Source: JANQPX01 sp041398025
GTDB lineage: Bacteria; Pseudomonadota; Alphaproteobacteria; Geminicoccales; Geminicoccaceae
DNA: 64,000 bases
NCBI GenBank assembly: GCA_041398025.1
Contig: JAWKVM010000008.1
Location: 186,001-250,000, forward strand
Direction of reading: 5' to 3'
Positions 44,964 through 54,099 of the stretch are shown here, piece after piece (positions within the stretch are counted from its first letter, which is position 1; each line of letters begins with the position of its first letter). A program made the translations under genes and the position numbers. The notes below the pieces were generated by a model. That model saw nothing but the letters and a program-made list of their open reading frames with translations, made no database searches and was not told the DNA's origin.

Positions 44964-45416
44964 ATGAATTGCGTCACAGCCAGCCAGACCATTTTGATCG
45001 TTGATGACAGCGATGACGACTATGACGCCACCGTGCGCGCTCTGTCCAAGGGGACGAACCTGCGTAATCCCATCCATCGCTGCGAAAACGGCCAGGAGGC
45101 GCTGGACTATCTGCACCGCCGCGGCGCCTATGCCCAGCCCGATACGGCACCCCGTCCCGGCCTCATTCTTCTCGATCTCAACATGCCCGGAATCGATGGG
45201 CGCAAAGTGCTGCAGGAGATGGACAGCGTCGTCGAACTGCGACGCATCCCGACCGTGGTGATGACCAACTCCGACGACGAGCGGGACATCGACGTCTGCT
45301 ACGAGCTCGGCGCCAACACCTATGTCCGGAAGCCACTGAACTGGAACGGGTTCTTCGAGGCGATGACGCGTCTGAAGGAATATTGGTTCGAAATCGCCCT
45401 CCTGCCGAAGTCCTGA
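44964..45416 (+). CDS. Single-domain response regulator (Rcp1-like)
   Basis: 150 residues, only a receiver domain. The acidic pocket is VDDSDDD, phospho-acceptor Asp71 is in LILLDLNMPGIDG, the conserved Thr is in VVMTNSDDERD, and Lys is in YVRKPLNWNGFFEAM. The long insert after helix 2 and N-x-x-Y-V-x-KP pattern match Rcp1 regulators that receive phosphate from phytochrome-type kinases. No output domain, so it must act through a protein partner or in a phosphorelay. The ATG was preferred (GGAGAAG upstream) over a frame beginning in the AT-rich gap. It likely pairs with the upstream kinase. Confidence 0.9.
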   Translation: MNCVTASQTILIVDDSDDDYDATVRALSKGTNLRNPIHRCENGQEALDYLHRRGAYAQPDTAPRPGLILLDLNMPGIDGRKVLQEMDSVVELRRIPTVVMTNSDDERDIDVCYELGANTYVRKPLNWNGFFEAMTRLKEYWFEIALLPKS

Positions 45417-45583
45417 CGAGGGGAGCGCCCGTCCCTTGTGCCGGACGCAGCCGGCACCCGCCGCCCGGTCATCGGCGACCGCCGATGACCGAGGCAGGGC
45501 CCTGCGCGCTTTTTGCCGCTTGGCTGACCAGCTCCCTCTGTGGTAAAGCCCGAAATATCAACCTTTTATGGATCCATGAGCGC

Positions 45584-46057
45584 ATGTCCGAACGCGAAGA
45601 AGACGTCACCGAATACCTGCCGATCACCGAGCTCACCGCCGAGATCGTCGGGGCTTATGTCGGCCATCACACCGTGGCGACGACGGATCTGCCCTCGCTG
45701 ATCGCGACCGTCGGCAGGGAGCTTGCCGGCCTGGGCCGGACGCCGGCGGAGCCGGTGGAGGAAAAGCCCAAGCCGGCCATATCGATCAAGCGCTCGGTGC
45801 GGGATGACGACATCGTCTGCCTGATCTGCGGCAAGCCGCAAAAGATGCTGAAGCGTCATCTGGCGACCCAGCACGATCTGACGCCGGACGACTATCGCGC
45901 CACCTTCGGCCTGAACGACGACTATCCGCTGGTGGCGCCGTCCTACGCAGCGCAGCGCTCGGCGCTGGCCAAGAAGATCGGCCTCGGCAAGAAGCCCGAC
46001 GCGGCGAAAGCCCCGCGCGCCAGAGCGACGAAGAAGCGGGTGGCGAAGAAAGGCTGA
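45584..46057 (+). CDS. MucR/Ros-family zinc-finger transcriptional regulator
   Basis: 157 residues. The MucR zinc finger, CLICGKPQKMLKRHLATQH (C-x2-C...H-x4-H), is followed by DLTPDDYRATFGLNDDYPLVAPSYAAQRS and a basic Lys/Ala-rich tail (KKPDAAKAPRARATKKRV). MucR proteins bind AT-rich DNA and control exopolysaccharide, motility and adhesion genes in alphaproteobacteria. The giant adhesin gene converges on it, so control of that gene is a reasonable idea but unproven. The ATG was chosen because the protein then begins with the family's N-terminal helix. Confidence 0.92.
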   Translation: MSEREEDVTEYLPITELTAEIVGAYVGHHTVATTDLPSLIATVGRELAGLGRTPAEPVEEKPKPAISIKRSVRDDDIVCLICGKPQKMLKRHLATQHDLTPDDYRATFGLNDDYPLVAPSYAAQRSALAKKIGLGKKPDAAKAPRARATKKRVAKKG

Positions 46058-46096
46058 CCCTTCGCCGTCAGAGGCTCGTCGGCGCCGGAGCCCGAT

Positions 46097-49000
46097 CTAC
46101 CAGTGGATCGACTCGATCTCGCTGAACGTGATCTGCGTGCCGTCCTGAAGCGTGATCGTGCCGGCCGCATCGTCGGTCAGATCCAGCCAGCCATCATTCG
46201 CGTCGGTGTTCGAGGATTCGATCGAGCCGCTGTCCAGCTGCAATGTCCAGTCGGAACCGAAATTGCCGATATTGCTGCCTCCTGAGGCATCGTGCAGCTC
46301 GATGATGTCGGTCCAGCCGCCGCCATAGCCGCCTTCGACCAGGTCATTGCCCTGGCCCTGCAGGATGATCAGCAGGTCCGAACCGTCGCCGCCCCAGATC
46401 GTATCGTCACCGGCGCCGCCGTAGATGACGTCATTGCCGGCGTCGCCGCCGAGCGTGTCGTTGCCGTCGTCGCCATAGAGAACGTCGTCGCCGCGACCGC
46501 CCCAGAGCACATCGTCGCCGGCGCCGCCGAAGAGCATGTCGTTGCCGCCATCGCCTCCCAACTCGTCGGCGCCGTCGCCGCCGGAGAGAACATCGTTGCC
46601 GCTGCCGCCCCAAAGCGTGTCGTCACCGAGGCCGCCGCTCAAATTGTCATTGCCGCCGTTGCCGCCCAAGGTGTCGTTGCCGGCCCCGCCCGACAGCTCT
46701 TCATCGGCAGCGCTGCCCCAATAGGTATCGTTGCCCGATGTCGGATTGTTCGAATAGGAGTCGACAACGTCGATCGTCAGCGTCTGGCTCGATTCATTGC
46801 CGTCCGCATCGGTTACGCGCACGGTGATGTCGTGGGACGTCGCGGCCTCGTAGTCGATCAGCGCGCCGTCGGCGACGGTGATCTCACCGGTGGCGGCGTC
46901 GATCGCAAAGCGCCCGCCAGCGTCGTCGGCCAGGGCATAGGTGAGGCTGCCGCCGGCTTCCGGGTCGGTCGCGCTCACCGTTCCGACAAACGCGCCGTCC
47001 GCCGCATTCTCGACCACCGTGTTTCCGGACTTCGTTCCGACCAGACGGACGTTGTCGAGCCCTGCCCCCCAGCCGTCCACCTTGCCAAGGGCCTGGAATT
47101 CCAGGCGATCGCTGCCATCGCCGCTGCCCGCCTTGACGTCGACCTGATAATCGACGAGATCGCGCTCGCCGCTGCCGCCGACGGTCTTGATGAGCTGGCC
47201 GCCCCAGTAGACGTTCATGCCGCCGGAATAGGCGCCGACGAAGTAGGTGGTGTAGTCGGAATAGCTGAACGTCAGCTGATAGGTTTCGCCATCCGTCAGG
47301 CCCTCGACATTCTGGGCGATGCGCGCATTGGCACCGCCCGCGTCCATGTCCAGATGATAGTTTCCATCCATGCTGCCGGTGTCGTTCAGCCAGCGCGAAG
47401 CACTGGAAATGTGCCAGGTGTCGACCTGCGATCCGGTGACGAACGACCAGTCGTCAAGATAGGTCGTGGCGCCATTCGTCGTCGCCGACTCGAAGCTGCC
47501 ATTGTCGATGAAATCGCTGATACCGCCGGTGAGACGGATCGCTTCGGGCGCTTCGTTCACATCCTCGACATTGATCGTGAAGGTCTCATCCCGGGTCAGC
47601 CCGCCCGCATCGGTGACGCGCACGGTGATGTCGTGGGACGTCGCGGTCTCGTAGTCGAGCAGCGAGCCGTCCGCCACCGTGATCTCGCCTGTGGCCGCGT
47701 CGATCGCGAAGCGGCCGCCGGCGTCGTCGGCGAGGCTGTAGGACAGGGTGTCGCCGGCGTCGGGATCGGAGCCGAGCGCCGTGGCGACCACGGTGCCGTC
47801 GGCAGCATTCTCGCTCAGGATGCTGGTATCCACCGCCTTGTGGGTGATGGACTGGACGAGAAAGTCGGAATTGTCGCCCGTCGTGGTAGCGCCAGCCCCA
47901 TTGTCATAGCCGGTGGCGGTGATCTCGAGACGTTCGAACGCCGTCCCCGCATCGATCGAGAAGCGGTAGGTGTTGTTGCCGAGATCGGTGCCGGCGTCGG
48001 GATCGAAGATGCCGCTCGCCACGATGTCGCCGCCGGCATCGCGTGCCACCCAAGCGCCGGTCTCGCCAAGCCCGCCTTCCGTCGGGAACATGCGGCTGAG
48101 CACGATCTCGATCTCGGTCTGCGGCACGGCGAAATCGACCTGCAGCATCTCGCTGGTCGCTTCCGCCCCATCGTAGTTGTAGTCGATCTGATTGCCACGC
48201 TCGCCGGCGACCCCGAAGCCCTCGCCATTCGCCTCGTAGCCGACGACCGCAGGGCTGCCGTCCGGGCCGATCGCCCGCAGCGTCATGCCGTCGCCCCAGG
48301 CCTGATCCCCGTTCGTGCCGTCGAGAATGCCTTGCGAGGCGGCAACCAGCATCGGATTGCCACTCAAGGCGATGTCGTCAGGCGCCTCGTTGACGTCGCC
48401 GACATTCGTCTCATCGACGTCGCCGACATTGATGGTGAAGGTCTTTTCGTAGGTGGCGCCGGCGGCATCGGTGACCTGGACGGTGAGATCGTGGGTTGCG
48501 GCGGTCTCGTGGTCGAGCAGCGAGCCGTCCGCCACCGTGATCTCGCCGGTGGCCGCGTCGATCGCGAAGCGTCCGCCCGCGTCGTCGGTGAGCGCGTAGC
48601 TGAGCACGTCGCCGGCATCCGCGTCGGATCCTGTTGCCGTGCCGACCACCGTGCCGTCCGCAGCCCCTTCGAAGACGACGCTAGCACCAAGAGACGGCGC
48701 TGCGCCCGCCGTCATCCCCCTTGCCGTCGACAGGGTCAGACCATTGCCGGAACCGGTGGCCTCCGTGGTGACGCCGTCATTGAGATCGTCCATGCGCCAG
48801 TCGGCGATCAGGCCGGATTCTCCCGGATCGACGTCACGCAGCGCATCGCTGGCGATATCGGCCGGATCGCGCGCATGATCGAAGACGCGGACATCGTGAT
48901 AGGTGCCGGCGAAATATTGGGAATCGACGAAGGAGCCGCCGACGCTGTCCTGTTCCTGCCCGAACACCAGAGCACCGCCGCTGCTCAGTGTCTGCCCCGT

Positions 49001-52000
49001 GGCGATGCCGGTTCTCTCGTAGCCGAGCACGCCATCGACGAAGACCTGAAGCTGGCCGTCGCTGCTGTCCCAGCTCAGGGAAACCTGATGCACCTCCCCG
49101 TCCATGACCGACGACGTATCAATGCCGGTGTTGATGTCCTGTCCCTTGAACCAGACATGCAACGTGCTCCCACGCGTGCCCATCATCAGCTCGTTGTCCT
49201 GGCCGGGCACGCTGTAGGACAAAAGCGTATCCACGTCCGAGGCCGGACCATCGGAGGCGAACTGAACCTCGACCGTCAGCGCATCGCGGCCGCCGAGGAC
49301 GGCATCACTGTCGTCGGCGATGAAGTAGTGCGCATGGTTGCCGTCATCGTTCAGCCGGATGCCATTGCCGCCGAAGACAAGATCGTCCGGGGCGTCGTTG
49401 GTGTTCGCCGTGCTCAGCGTGAACACGTCATCCACGCTCGACCCCTGCGAATCGGTCGCCGTGACCTTGACCTCGAGCGACCCGACATCGCCGTTCGCCG
49501 GCGTACCGCTGAAGGTGCGGGTGTCGGCATCGAAGCTCAGCCAGTCCGGCAAAGCCGAACCATCGGCCAGGGTTGCCGTGTAGCTCAGCGTATCCGACGT
49601 ATCCGCGTCGCTGAACGAGTCTGCCGGAACCTGATAGCTGAACGCCGTATCTTCGGTCGCCGCTTGATCAGTCAAGGCCGCCGACAGGGTCGGCCCGTCG
49701 TTCGAGCCGGTCACCGTCACGGTCAGCCGGCCCGTGTCGGTCAGCCCGTCGGCATCCTCGACGACATAGTCGATCAGCACCGTCGCCGTCTCACCAACCG
49801 CCAGATGGTCGTAGGCCTTGCCCGGATCGAACACCACCTGGCCGTCCACGATCGACACACTGCCCGAACCGCTCGCCGACGAGGTCGAAGAAAGGCTATT
49901 GCTGTCGCTGATCGCGACCTTGCTCAGACTCCTCCCCATCGATACCGACGACAGGCTCAGACCGTCGCCCGCATCCGGATCGCTGTCGTTGGCCAGAACG
50001 TCGATCTTCAGCGCCTGGTTTTCCGATGTCCGGGCCACGTCGTCGACCGCCACCGGCCCCTCGTTGACGTCGCCGACACTGATGGTGAAGGTTTTTTCGT
50101 AGCTTTCGCCCGCGGCGTCGGTGACCTGGACGGTGAGGTCGTGGCTGGCGGCGGCCTCGTGGTCGAGCAGCGCGCCGTCGGCCACCGTGATCTCGCCGCT
50201 GGCGGCGTCGATCGCGAAGCGCCCGCCGGCGTCGTCGGTGAGCGCGTAGCTGAGCACGTCGCCGGCATCCGCGTCCGACCCGGCGGCGGTGCCGACCACC
50301 GTGCCGTCAGCGGCGTTCTCGGCGACGCCGGCGTTGGACAGGGTGAGATCGTCCGGCGCGTCGTTGCTGTTCGCCGTGGTCACGGAGAACGTGTCGGTCA
50401 CGCTCGACCCGTGCGGGTCGGCCGCCGTGACCCTGATGTCCAGGGCGCCGACATCGCCGTTGGCGGGCGTGCCGCTGAAGGTGCGGGTGTCGGCATCGAA
50501 GCTCAGCCAGTCCGGCAGCGCCGAGCCGTCGGCCAGGGTGGCGCTGTAGGTGAGCACATCCGAGGCGTCGAGATCGCTGAACGCGTCCGCCGGGATCTGG
50601 AAGCTGAAGGCCGCATCCTCGCTCGCCGCCTGGTCGGCCAGCGCCGCCGACACAGTCGGCCCGTCATTCGCGCCGGTCACCGTCAGCGTCAGGCGCCCGC
50701 TGTCGCTGAGGCCGCCGGCATCCGCGACCACATAGTCGATGGTGACCGTCGCCGTCTCGCCCACCGCGAGGTGGTCATAGGACGACCCCGGCTCGTAATG
50801 CACCTGGCCGTCGACGATCGACACGCTGCCGCCGCCGCTCGCCAGGGTGACCGAGCTCAGCGTCTGACCGTCGCCCGCATCCGGGTCGCTGTCATTGGCC
50901 AGAACGTCCACCGAGATCGCCGCATTCTCCGACGTGCTCGCCGCATCGTCCAGGGCCACGGGCCCCTCGTTGACATCGCCGACCTGGATGCTGAAGGTCT
51001 TTTCGTAGCTTTCGCCCGCGGCGTCGGTGACCTGCACGATGAGGTCGTGGCTGGCCGCGGCCTCGTGGTCGAGCAGCGTGCCGTCCGCCACCGTGATCTC
51101 GCCGCTGGCGGCGTCGATCGCGAAGCGCCCGCCGGCATCGTCGGTGAGCGCGTAGCTGAGCACGTCGCCGGCATCCGCGTCCGACCCGGCGGCGGTGCCG
51201 ACCACCGTGCCGGCGGCAGCGTTCTCGTCGACGCCGGCGCTGGACAGGGTGAGGTCGTCCGGCGCGTCGTTGGTGTTGGATGTGGTCACGGAGAAGCTGT
51301 CGGTCACGCTCGACCCGTGGTCGTCGGTCGCCGTGACCCTGATGTCCAGGGCGCCGACATCGTCATTGCCAGGCGTGCCCGAGAAAGTCCCGGTCTTGGC
51401 ATCGAAGCTCAGCCAGTCCGGCAGCGCCGAGCCGTCGGCCAGGGTGGCGCTGTAGGTGAGCACATCCGAGCCGTCGAGATCGCTGAACGCGTCCGCCGGG
51501 ATCTGGAAGCTGAAGGCCGCATCCTCGCTCGCCGCCTGGTCGGCCAGCGCCGCCGACACGGTCGGCCCGTCATTCGCGCCGGTCACCGTCAGGGTCAGGC
51601 GCCCGCTGTCGCTGAGGCCGGCACTGTCGCTGACCACATAGTCGATGGTGACCGTCGCCGTCTCGCCCACCGCGAGGTGGTCATAGGACGACCCAGGCTC
51701 GTAATGCACCTGGCCGTCGACGATCGACACGCTGCCGCCGCCGCTCGCCAGGGTGACCGAGCTCAGCGTCTGACCGTCGCCCGCATCCGGATCGCTGTCA
51801 TTGGCCAGAACGTCGACCGAGATCGCCGCGTTCTCCGACGTGCTCGCCGCATCGTCCAGGGCCACGGGCGCCTGGTTGGTGATATAGGGCTGGGTGTCCG
51901 GCTGCCCCGGTGTTTCCTGCCGGGATTCGACCGATTCCTCGGTGGCCCCCCCCTCGTCGGGCGGCGGGGGCATGATGGGCGCGGCGGTTGCCGACGCGCT

Positions 52001-52465
52001 GCGCTCCGCGCCGTCCGCCTGGTCGATCGCCGCCGTTTCCGGTGAGGATTCCGTCGGCGGCGGCGGGGACGAAAGCGTCTCGATCGCTGCAAGCGCCGGG
52101 GTGTCTGCGATCCCGTCGTCGTTCGAGACCGCCTGAGGCGTGACGGCAGCCGCGCCAGATTCCTGGGTCATGACGGCGGTTGCGGCGTCACCGGCCTCGT
52201 CGGCCTCGTCGGGCCTCGGTTGCTGCTCCGCCTCGTCGGCTGCCTTTCGAGCGTGTCCCTCGTCGTTCGTGCCTTCCTGGTGGACGTCCGGCTGGGTGCC
52301 GGATCCCAGATGCAGGCTGGGAATGTCCCGCGGAACATTGCCGTCTGCGGCCGAGCGCTGATTGCTCGCGAAAATCTTCTCTTGCTTGAAAAGACGCTCG
52401 CCCAGCTTGGCTGCTTCGTCCTCGTGGCCTTTCCGGTCGTCAAAGGTCGATTCATCAGACGTCAT
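46097..52465 (-). CDS. Giant RTX/cadherin-like type I secreted adhesin
   Basis: 2,122 residues, very acidic, no Sec signal. An N-terminal disordered region (about 1-200) is followed by three VCBS/Ig-like + dystroglycan-type + cadherin-like units of 302 residues (906 bp). Then come cadherin-like repeats interrupted by a LamG-like domain, a jelly-roll-like domain and a DUF642/CBM-like domain. RTX nonapeptides (GGxGxDxLxGG, about eleven, residues about 1905-2030) and a C-terminal T1SS signal region close it. Calcium-binding folding outside the cell and attachment to glycans or surfaces are likely. The start at 52465 has GAGG 7 nt before; another ATG four codons upstream lacks an SD. No HlyB/HlyD/TolC genes are in the window. 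Confidence 0.93.
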   Translation of the reverse strand: MTSDESTFDDRKGHEDEAAKLGERLFKQEKIFASNQRSAADGNVPRDIPSLHLGSGTQPDVHQEGTNDEGHARKAADEAEQQPRPDEADEAGDAATAVMTQESGAAAVTPQAVSNDDGIADTPALAAIETLSSPPPPTESSPETAAIDQADGAERSASATAAPIMPPPPDEGGATEESVESRQETPGQPDTQPYITNQAPVALDDAASTSENAAISVDVLANDSDPDAGDGQTLSSVTLASGGGSVSIVDGQVHYEPGSSYDHLAVGETATVTIDYVVSDSAGLSDSGRLTLTVTGANDGPTVSAALADQAASEDAAFSFQIPADAFSDLDGSDVLTYSATLADGSALPDWLSFDAKTGTFSGTPGNDDVGALDIRVTATDDHGSSVTDSFSVTTSNTNDAPDDLTLSSAGVDENAAAGTVVGTAAGSDADAGDVLSYALTDDAGGRFAIDAASGEITVADGTLLDHEAAASHDLIVQVTDAAGESYEKTFSIQVGDVNEGPVALDDAASTSENAAISVDVLANDSDPDAGDGQTLSSVTLASGGGSVSIVDGQVHYEPGSSYDHLAVGETATVTIDYVVADAGGLSDSGRLTLTVTGANDGPTVSAALADQAASEDAAFSFQIPADAFSDLDASDVLTYSATLADGSALPDWLSFDADTRTFSGTPANGDVGALDIRVTAADPHGSSVTDTFSVTTANSNDAPDDLTLSNAGVAENAADGTVVGTAAGSDADAGDVLSYALTDDAGGRFAIDAASGEITVADGALLDHEAAASHDLTVQVTDAAGESYEKTFTISVGDVNEGPVAVDDVARTSENQALKIDVLANDSDPDAGDGLSLSSVSMGRSLSKVAISDSNSLSSTSSASGSGSVSIVDGQVVFDPGKAYDHLAVGETATVLIDYVVEDADGLTDTGRLTVTVTGSNDGPTLSAALTDQAATEDTAFSYQVPADSFSDADTSDTLSYTATLADGSALPDWLSFDADTRTFSGTPANGDVGSLEVKVTATDSQGSSVDDVFTLSTANTNDAPDDLVFGGNGIRLNDDGNHAHYFIADDSDAVLGGRDALTVEVQFASDGPASDVDTLLSYSVPGQDNELMMGTRGSTLHVWFKGQDINTGIDTSSVMDGEVHQVSLSWDSSDGQLQVFVDGVLGYERTGIATGQTLSSGGALVFGQEQDSVGGSFVDSQYFAGTYHDVRVFDHARDPADIASDALRDVDPGESGLIADWRMDDLNDGVTTEATGSGNGLTLSTARGMTAGAAPSLGASVVFEGAADGTVVGTATGSDADAGDVLSYALTDDAGGRFAIDAATGEITVADGSLLDHETAATHDLTVQVTDAAGATYEKTFTINVGDVDETNVGDVNEAPDDIALSGNPMLVAASQGILDGTNGDQAWGDGMTLRAIGPDGSPAVVGYEANGEGFGVAGERGNQIDYNYDGAEATSEMLQVDFAVPQTEIEIVLSRMFPTEGGLGETGAWVARDAGGDIVASGIFDPDAGTDLGNNTYRFSIDAGTAFERLEITATGYDNGAGATTTGDNSDFLVQSITHKAVDTSILSENAADGTVVATALGSDPDAGDTLSYSLADDAGGRFAIDAATGEITVADGSLLDYETATSHDITVRVTDAGGLTRDETFTINVEDVNEAPEAIRLTGGISDFIDNGSFESATTNGATTYLDDWSFVTGSQVDTWHISSASRWLNDTGSMDGNYHLDMDAGGANARIAQNVEGLTDGETYQLTFSYSDYTTYFVGAYSGGMNVYWGGQLIKTVGGSGERDLVDYQVDVKAGSGDGSDRLEFQALGKVDGWGAGLDNVRLVGTKSGNTVVENAADGAFVGTVSATDPEAGGSLTYALADDAGGRFAIDAATGEITVADGALIDYEAATSHDITVRVTDADGNESSQTLTIDVVDSYSNNPTSGNDTYWGSAADEELSGGAGNDTLGGNGGNDNLSGGLGDDTLWGGSGNDVLSGGDGADELGGDGGNDMLFGGAGDDVLWGGRGDDVLYGDDGNDTLGGDAGNDVIYGGAGDDTIWGGDGSDLLIILQGQGNDLVEGGYGGGWTDIIELHDASGGSNIGNFGSDWTLQLDSGSIESSNTDANDGWLDLTDDAAGTITLQDGTQITFSEIESIHW
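49390..51871 (-). repeat. 906-bp tandem coding repeats in the adhesin
   Basis: Three copies (about 51871-50966, 50965-50060 and 50059-49390, the last incomplete). The anchor GGCCCCTCGTTGAC recurs 906 bp apart, and long stretches are nearly identical in DNA. The third copy carries a 14-residue Ser-rich insertion in its first domain and lacks its cadherin part at that place. Confidence 0.85.
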
Positions 52466-53171
52466 GGCGGGCCTCATCGAGATTTGGACACCGAGGATAC
52501 AGCTCAGGCATCGTGGTCATCCCGCATGATCGCCTAAAATTGCTAAGGATTTGTTCAGATTTTCGGTTAACGCCTCCGCTTGCGACGGCTGCCATCGGCG
52601 CGATCGGTCCGAGCGGTGGTCTATGATCCCCGTCACGGAAGCCGGCGGTGCCTTCCGCCATCCTCATGGGACCGCTCTCGTGACGATGCTCGACCGGATG
52701 CGCCCGGGTTCGGGACGGCGCCGCGGCCCGATGGCCGGGGCTTCTTGCTATCAACGTCGAGGTCGTAGACTTTTCAACATACAAACCAATTTTGGTTGAA
52801 TTCGGCAGCCTATACCGCAAGTAGGACGCTGCTTTTGTCCAAACCATTTCGATTTGGACAAAATCTTTGCGTTAGCCACCTGGACTGCAGGCCTGGGCGG
52901 ACTAGTTCAACTCTGGCGGGCTGACAGGCGACTTTAGCTCTCGAACCGGGAAACGCCGTTGCTGATGGTCTCCGTACCGTCGATCCCCTTGCAGGCATCC
53001 CGCGGCTCCGGCCGCCTTTTGGCATGCAGCCGACACCGAAGACGCTGCGACCGCCGCCGTGACGCGCCAGTGATCTCTCCCAGTGGCGACAGCACACCGA
53101 GAGCATTGGCCGCGCCCTAAACAATAGACCAGTTCCGGTCGAACGCCTCTGATGCAGGAAAGTACTCATCG
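52466..53171. promoter_or_regulatory. 706-bp divergent region with AT-rich palindromes
   Basis: Separates the adhesin (-) from a sulfotransferase (+). Two dyads lie in a local AT-rich block: AACCAA-TT-TTGGTT (52784-52797) and TTTTGTCCAAA / TTTGGACAAAA (52833-52843 and 52853-52863, 9-nt spacer). They probably serve as operators for one of the flanking genes. Frames here are short and without a domain; no gene called. Confidence 0.5.
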
Positions 53172-54032
53172 ATGACCTTTAGCAACGACAGGATACTCGT
53201 GGCGCCTGCCAGGTCCGGGTCGACCTGGCTGTGCATGCTGCTGAACGAGCTCGACAACGTCGTGGCGCTGGACGAGCCATTTGCCCGGGAAGCTTTGGCC
53301 GAGATGGATCCTGCGGGTTTCGCCGAGTTCGTCGGAAAGACCCTCGAGGACGAACGGCGCATGATTCTGGAAAGCGCCAAGGCGCATTCGACCAAGGCGA
53401 TCGGCGATCGCGGCCTCGGCAATCACTATGGCGAGGTGTCGCACAAGACCGGGCTGCGCGCCCGCCAGGTGGAATTCGGCACGATCGACATATCCAAGAC
53501 GCTGTCACCCGATTTCACCCTGGTGATCAAGCACACCATTCCGTTCACCGGCATCATCGATCGTCTGATCCTGCGCTATCCGACCTATGTGCTGGTCAGA
53601 AATCCGCTCGCCATCCTCATCAGCTGGAACTCGATCGAAGCCGCCTATCGCGACGGCAGGATCCAGGACTACGCGCTCAACCTCACCGGCGATCTCGCCG
53701 AGCGCCTGGACGTTCCCGATCGTTTCGAGCGGCAGCTTCGGCTGCTCGAATGGCATTTCGAGAACTATCTTTCCGTGTCGCCCCAGCATGTCGTCCGCTA
53801 CGAGGATCTGACGACGTCCAGGGCCGATCACCTGCATGTCATCACCGGCCAGCATCGAGTCGACGGGACCGCGGGCAAGGCCGCGGGGAGCAGGGACGAC
53901 GTCGATCACCTCTTCCACATGCTGGTCGCGCGCGGCGACAGCAGCCCGATCTTCGCCTTCTATGATCGGGATGCGATCGAGGCCATGCACGCCTCGATGA
54001 CCAGGCGCATGGAGCTGGCGATCGGGGCCTGA
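53172..54032 (+). CDS. Sulfotransferase family protein
   Basis: 286 residues. The 5'-phosphosulfate-binding loop is VAPARSGSTWLCMLL and the 3'-phosphate site is VLVRNPLAILISWNS. A central segment, ALDEPFAREALAEMD, follows the usual acceptor region. It transfers sulfate from PAPS to a hydroxyl of a glycan, lipid or peptide. Such genes often accompany surface polysaccharide or nodulation-factor sulfation. The C-terminus is shorter than typical. Next gene block is a sugar importer on the other strand. The acceptor is unknown. Confidence 0.85.
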   Translation: MTFSNDRILVAPARSGSTWLCMLLNELDNVVALDEPFAREALAEMDPAGFAEFVGKTLEDERRMILESAKAHSTKAIGDRGLGNHYGEVSHKTGLRARQVEFGTIDISKTLSPDFTLVIKHTIPFTGIIDRLILRYPTYVLVRNPLAILISWNSIEAAYRDGRIQDYALNLTGDLAERLDVPDRFERQLRLLEWHFENYLSVSPQHVVRYEDLTTSRADHLHVITGQHRVDGTAGKAAGSRDDVDHLFHMLVARGDSSPIFAFYDRDAIEAMHASMTRRMELAIGA

Positions 54033-54099
54033 AGCCTCTCCGGATCAACGGGAGCAAAGGGCGGCGGCCATAGGACGGGGCGGCCGAGCGCGCCGCGGT

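Noticed and set aside
46350..46740. Short regular repeats that could look like a CRISPR array
   Set aside because: They encode RTX calcium-binding nonapeptides in frame with the adhesin, with no spacers and no cas genes.
46292..52045. A 1,917-codon open frame on the plus strand across the adhesin gene
   Set aside because: It is the antisense of a GC-rich, Asp/Gly/Ala-rich coding repeat. Its protein is composed of Arg/Val/Gly/His repeats mirroring the sense repeats, with no domain and no start signal.
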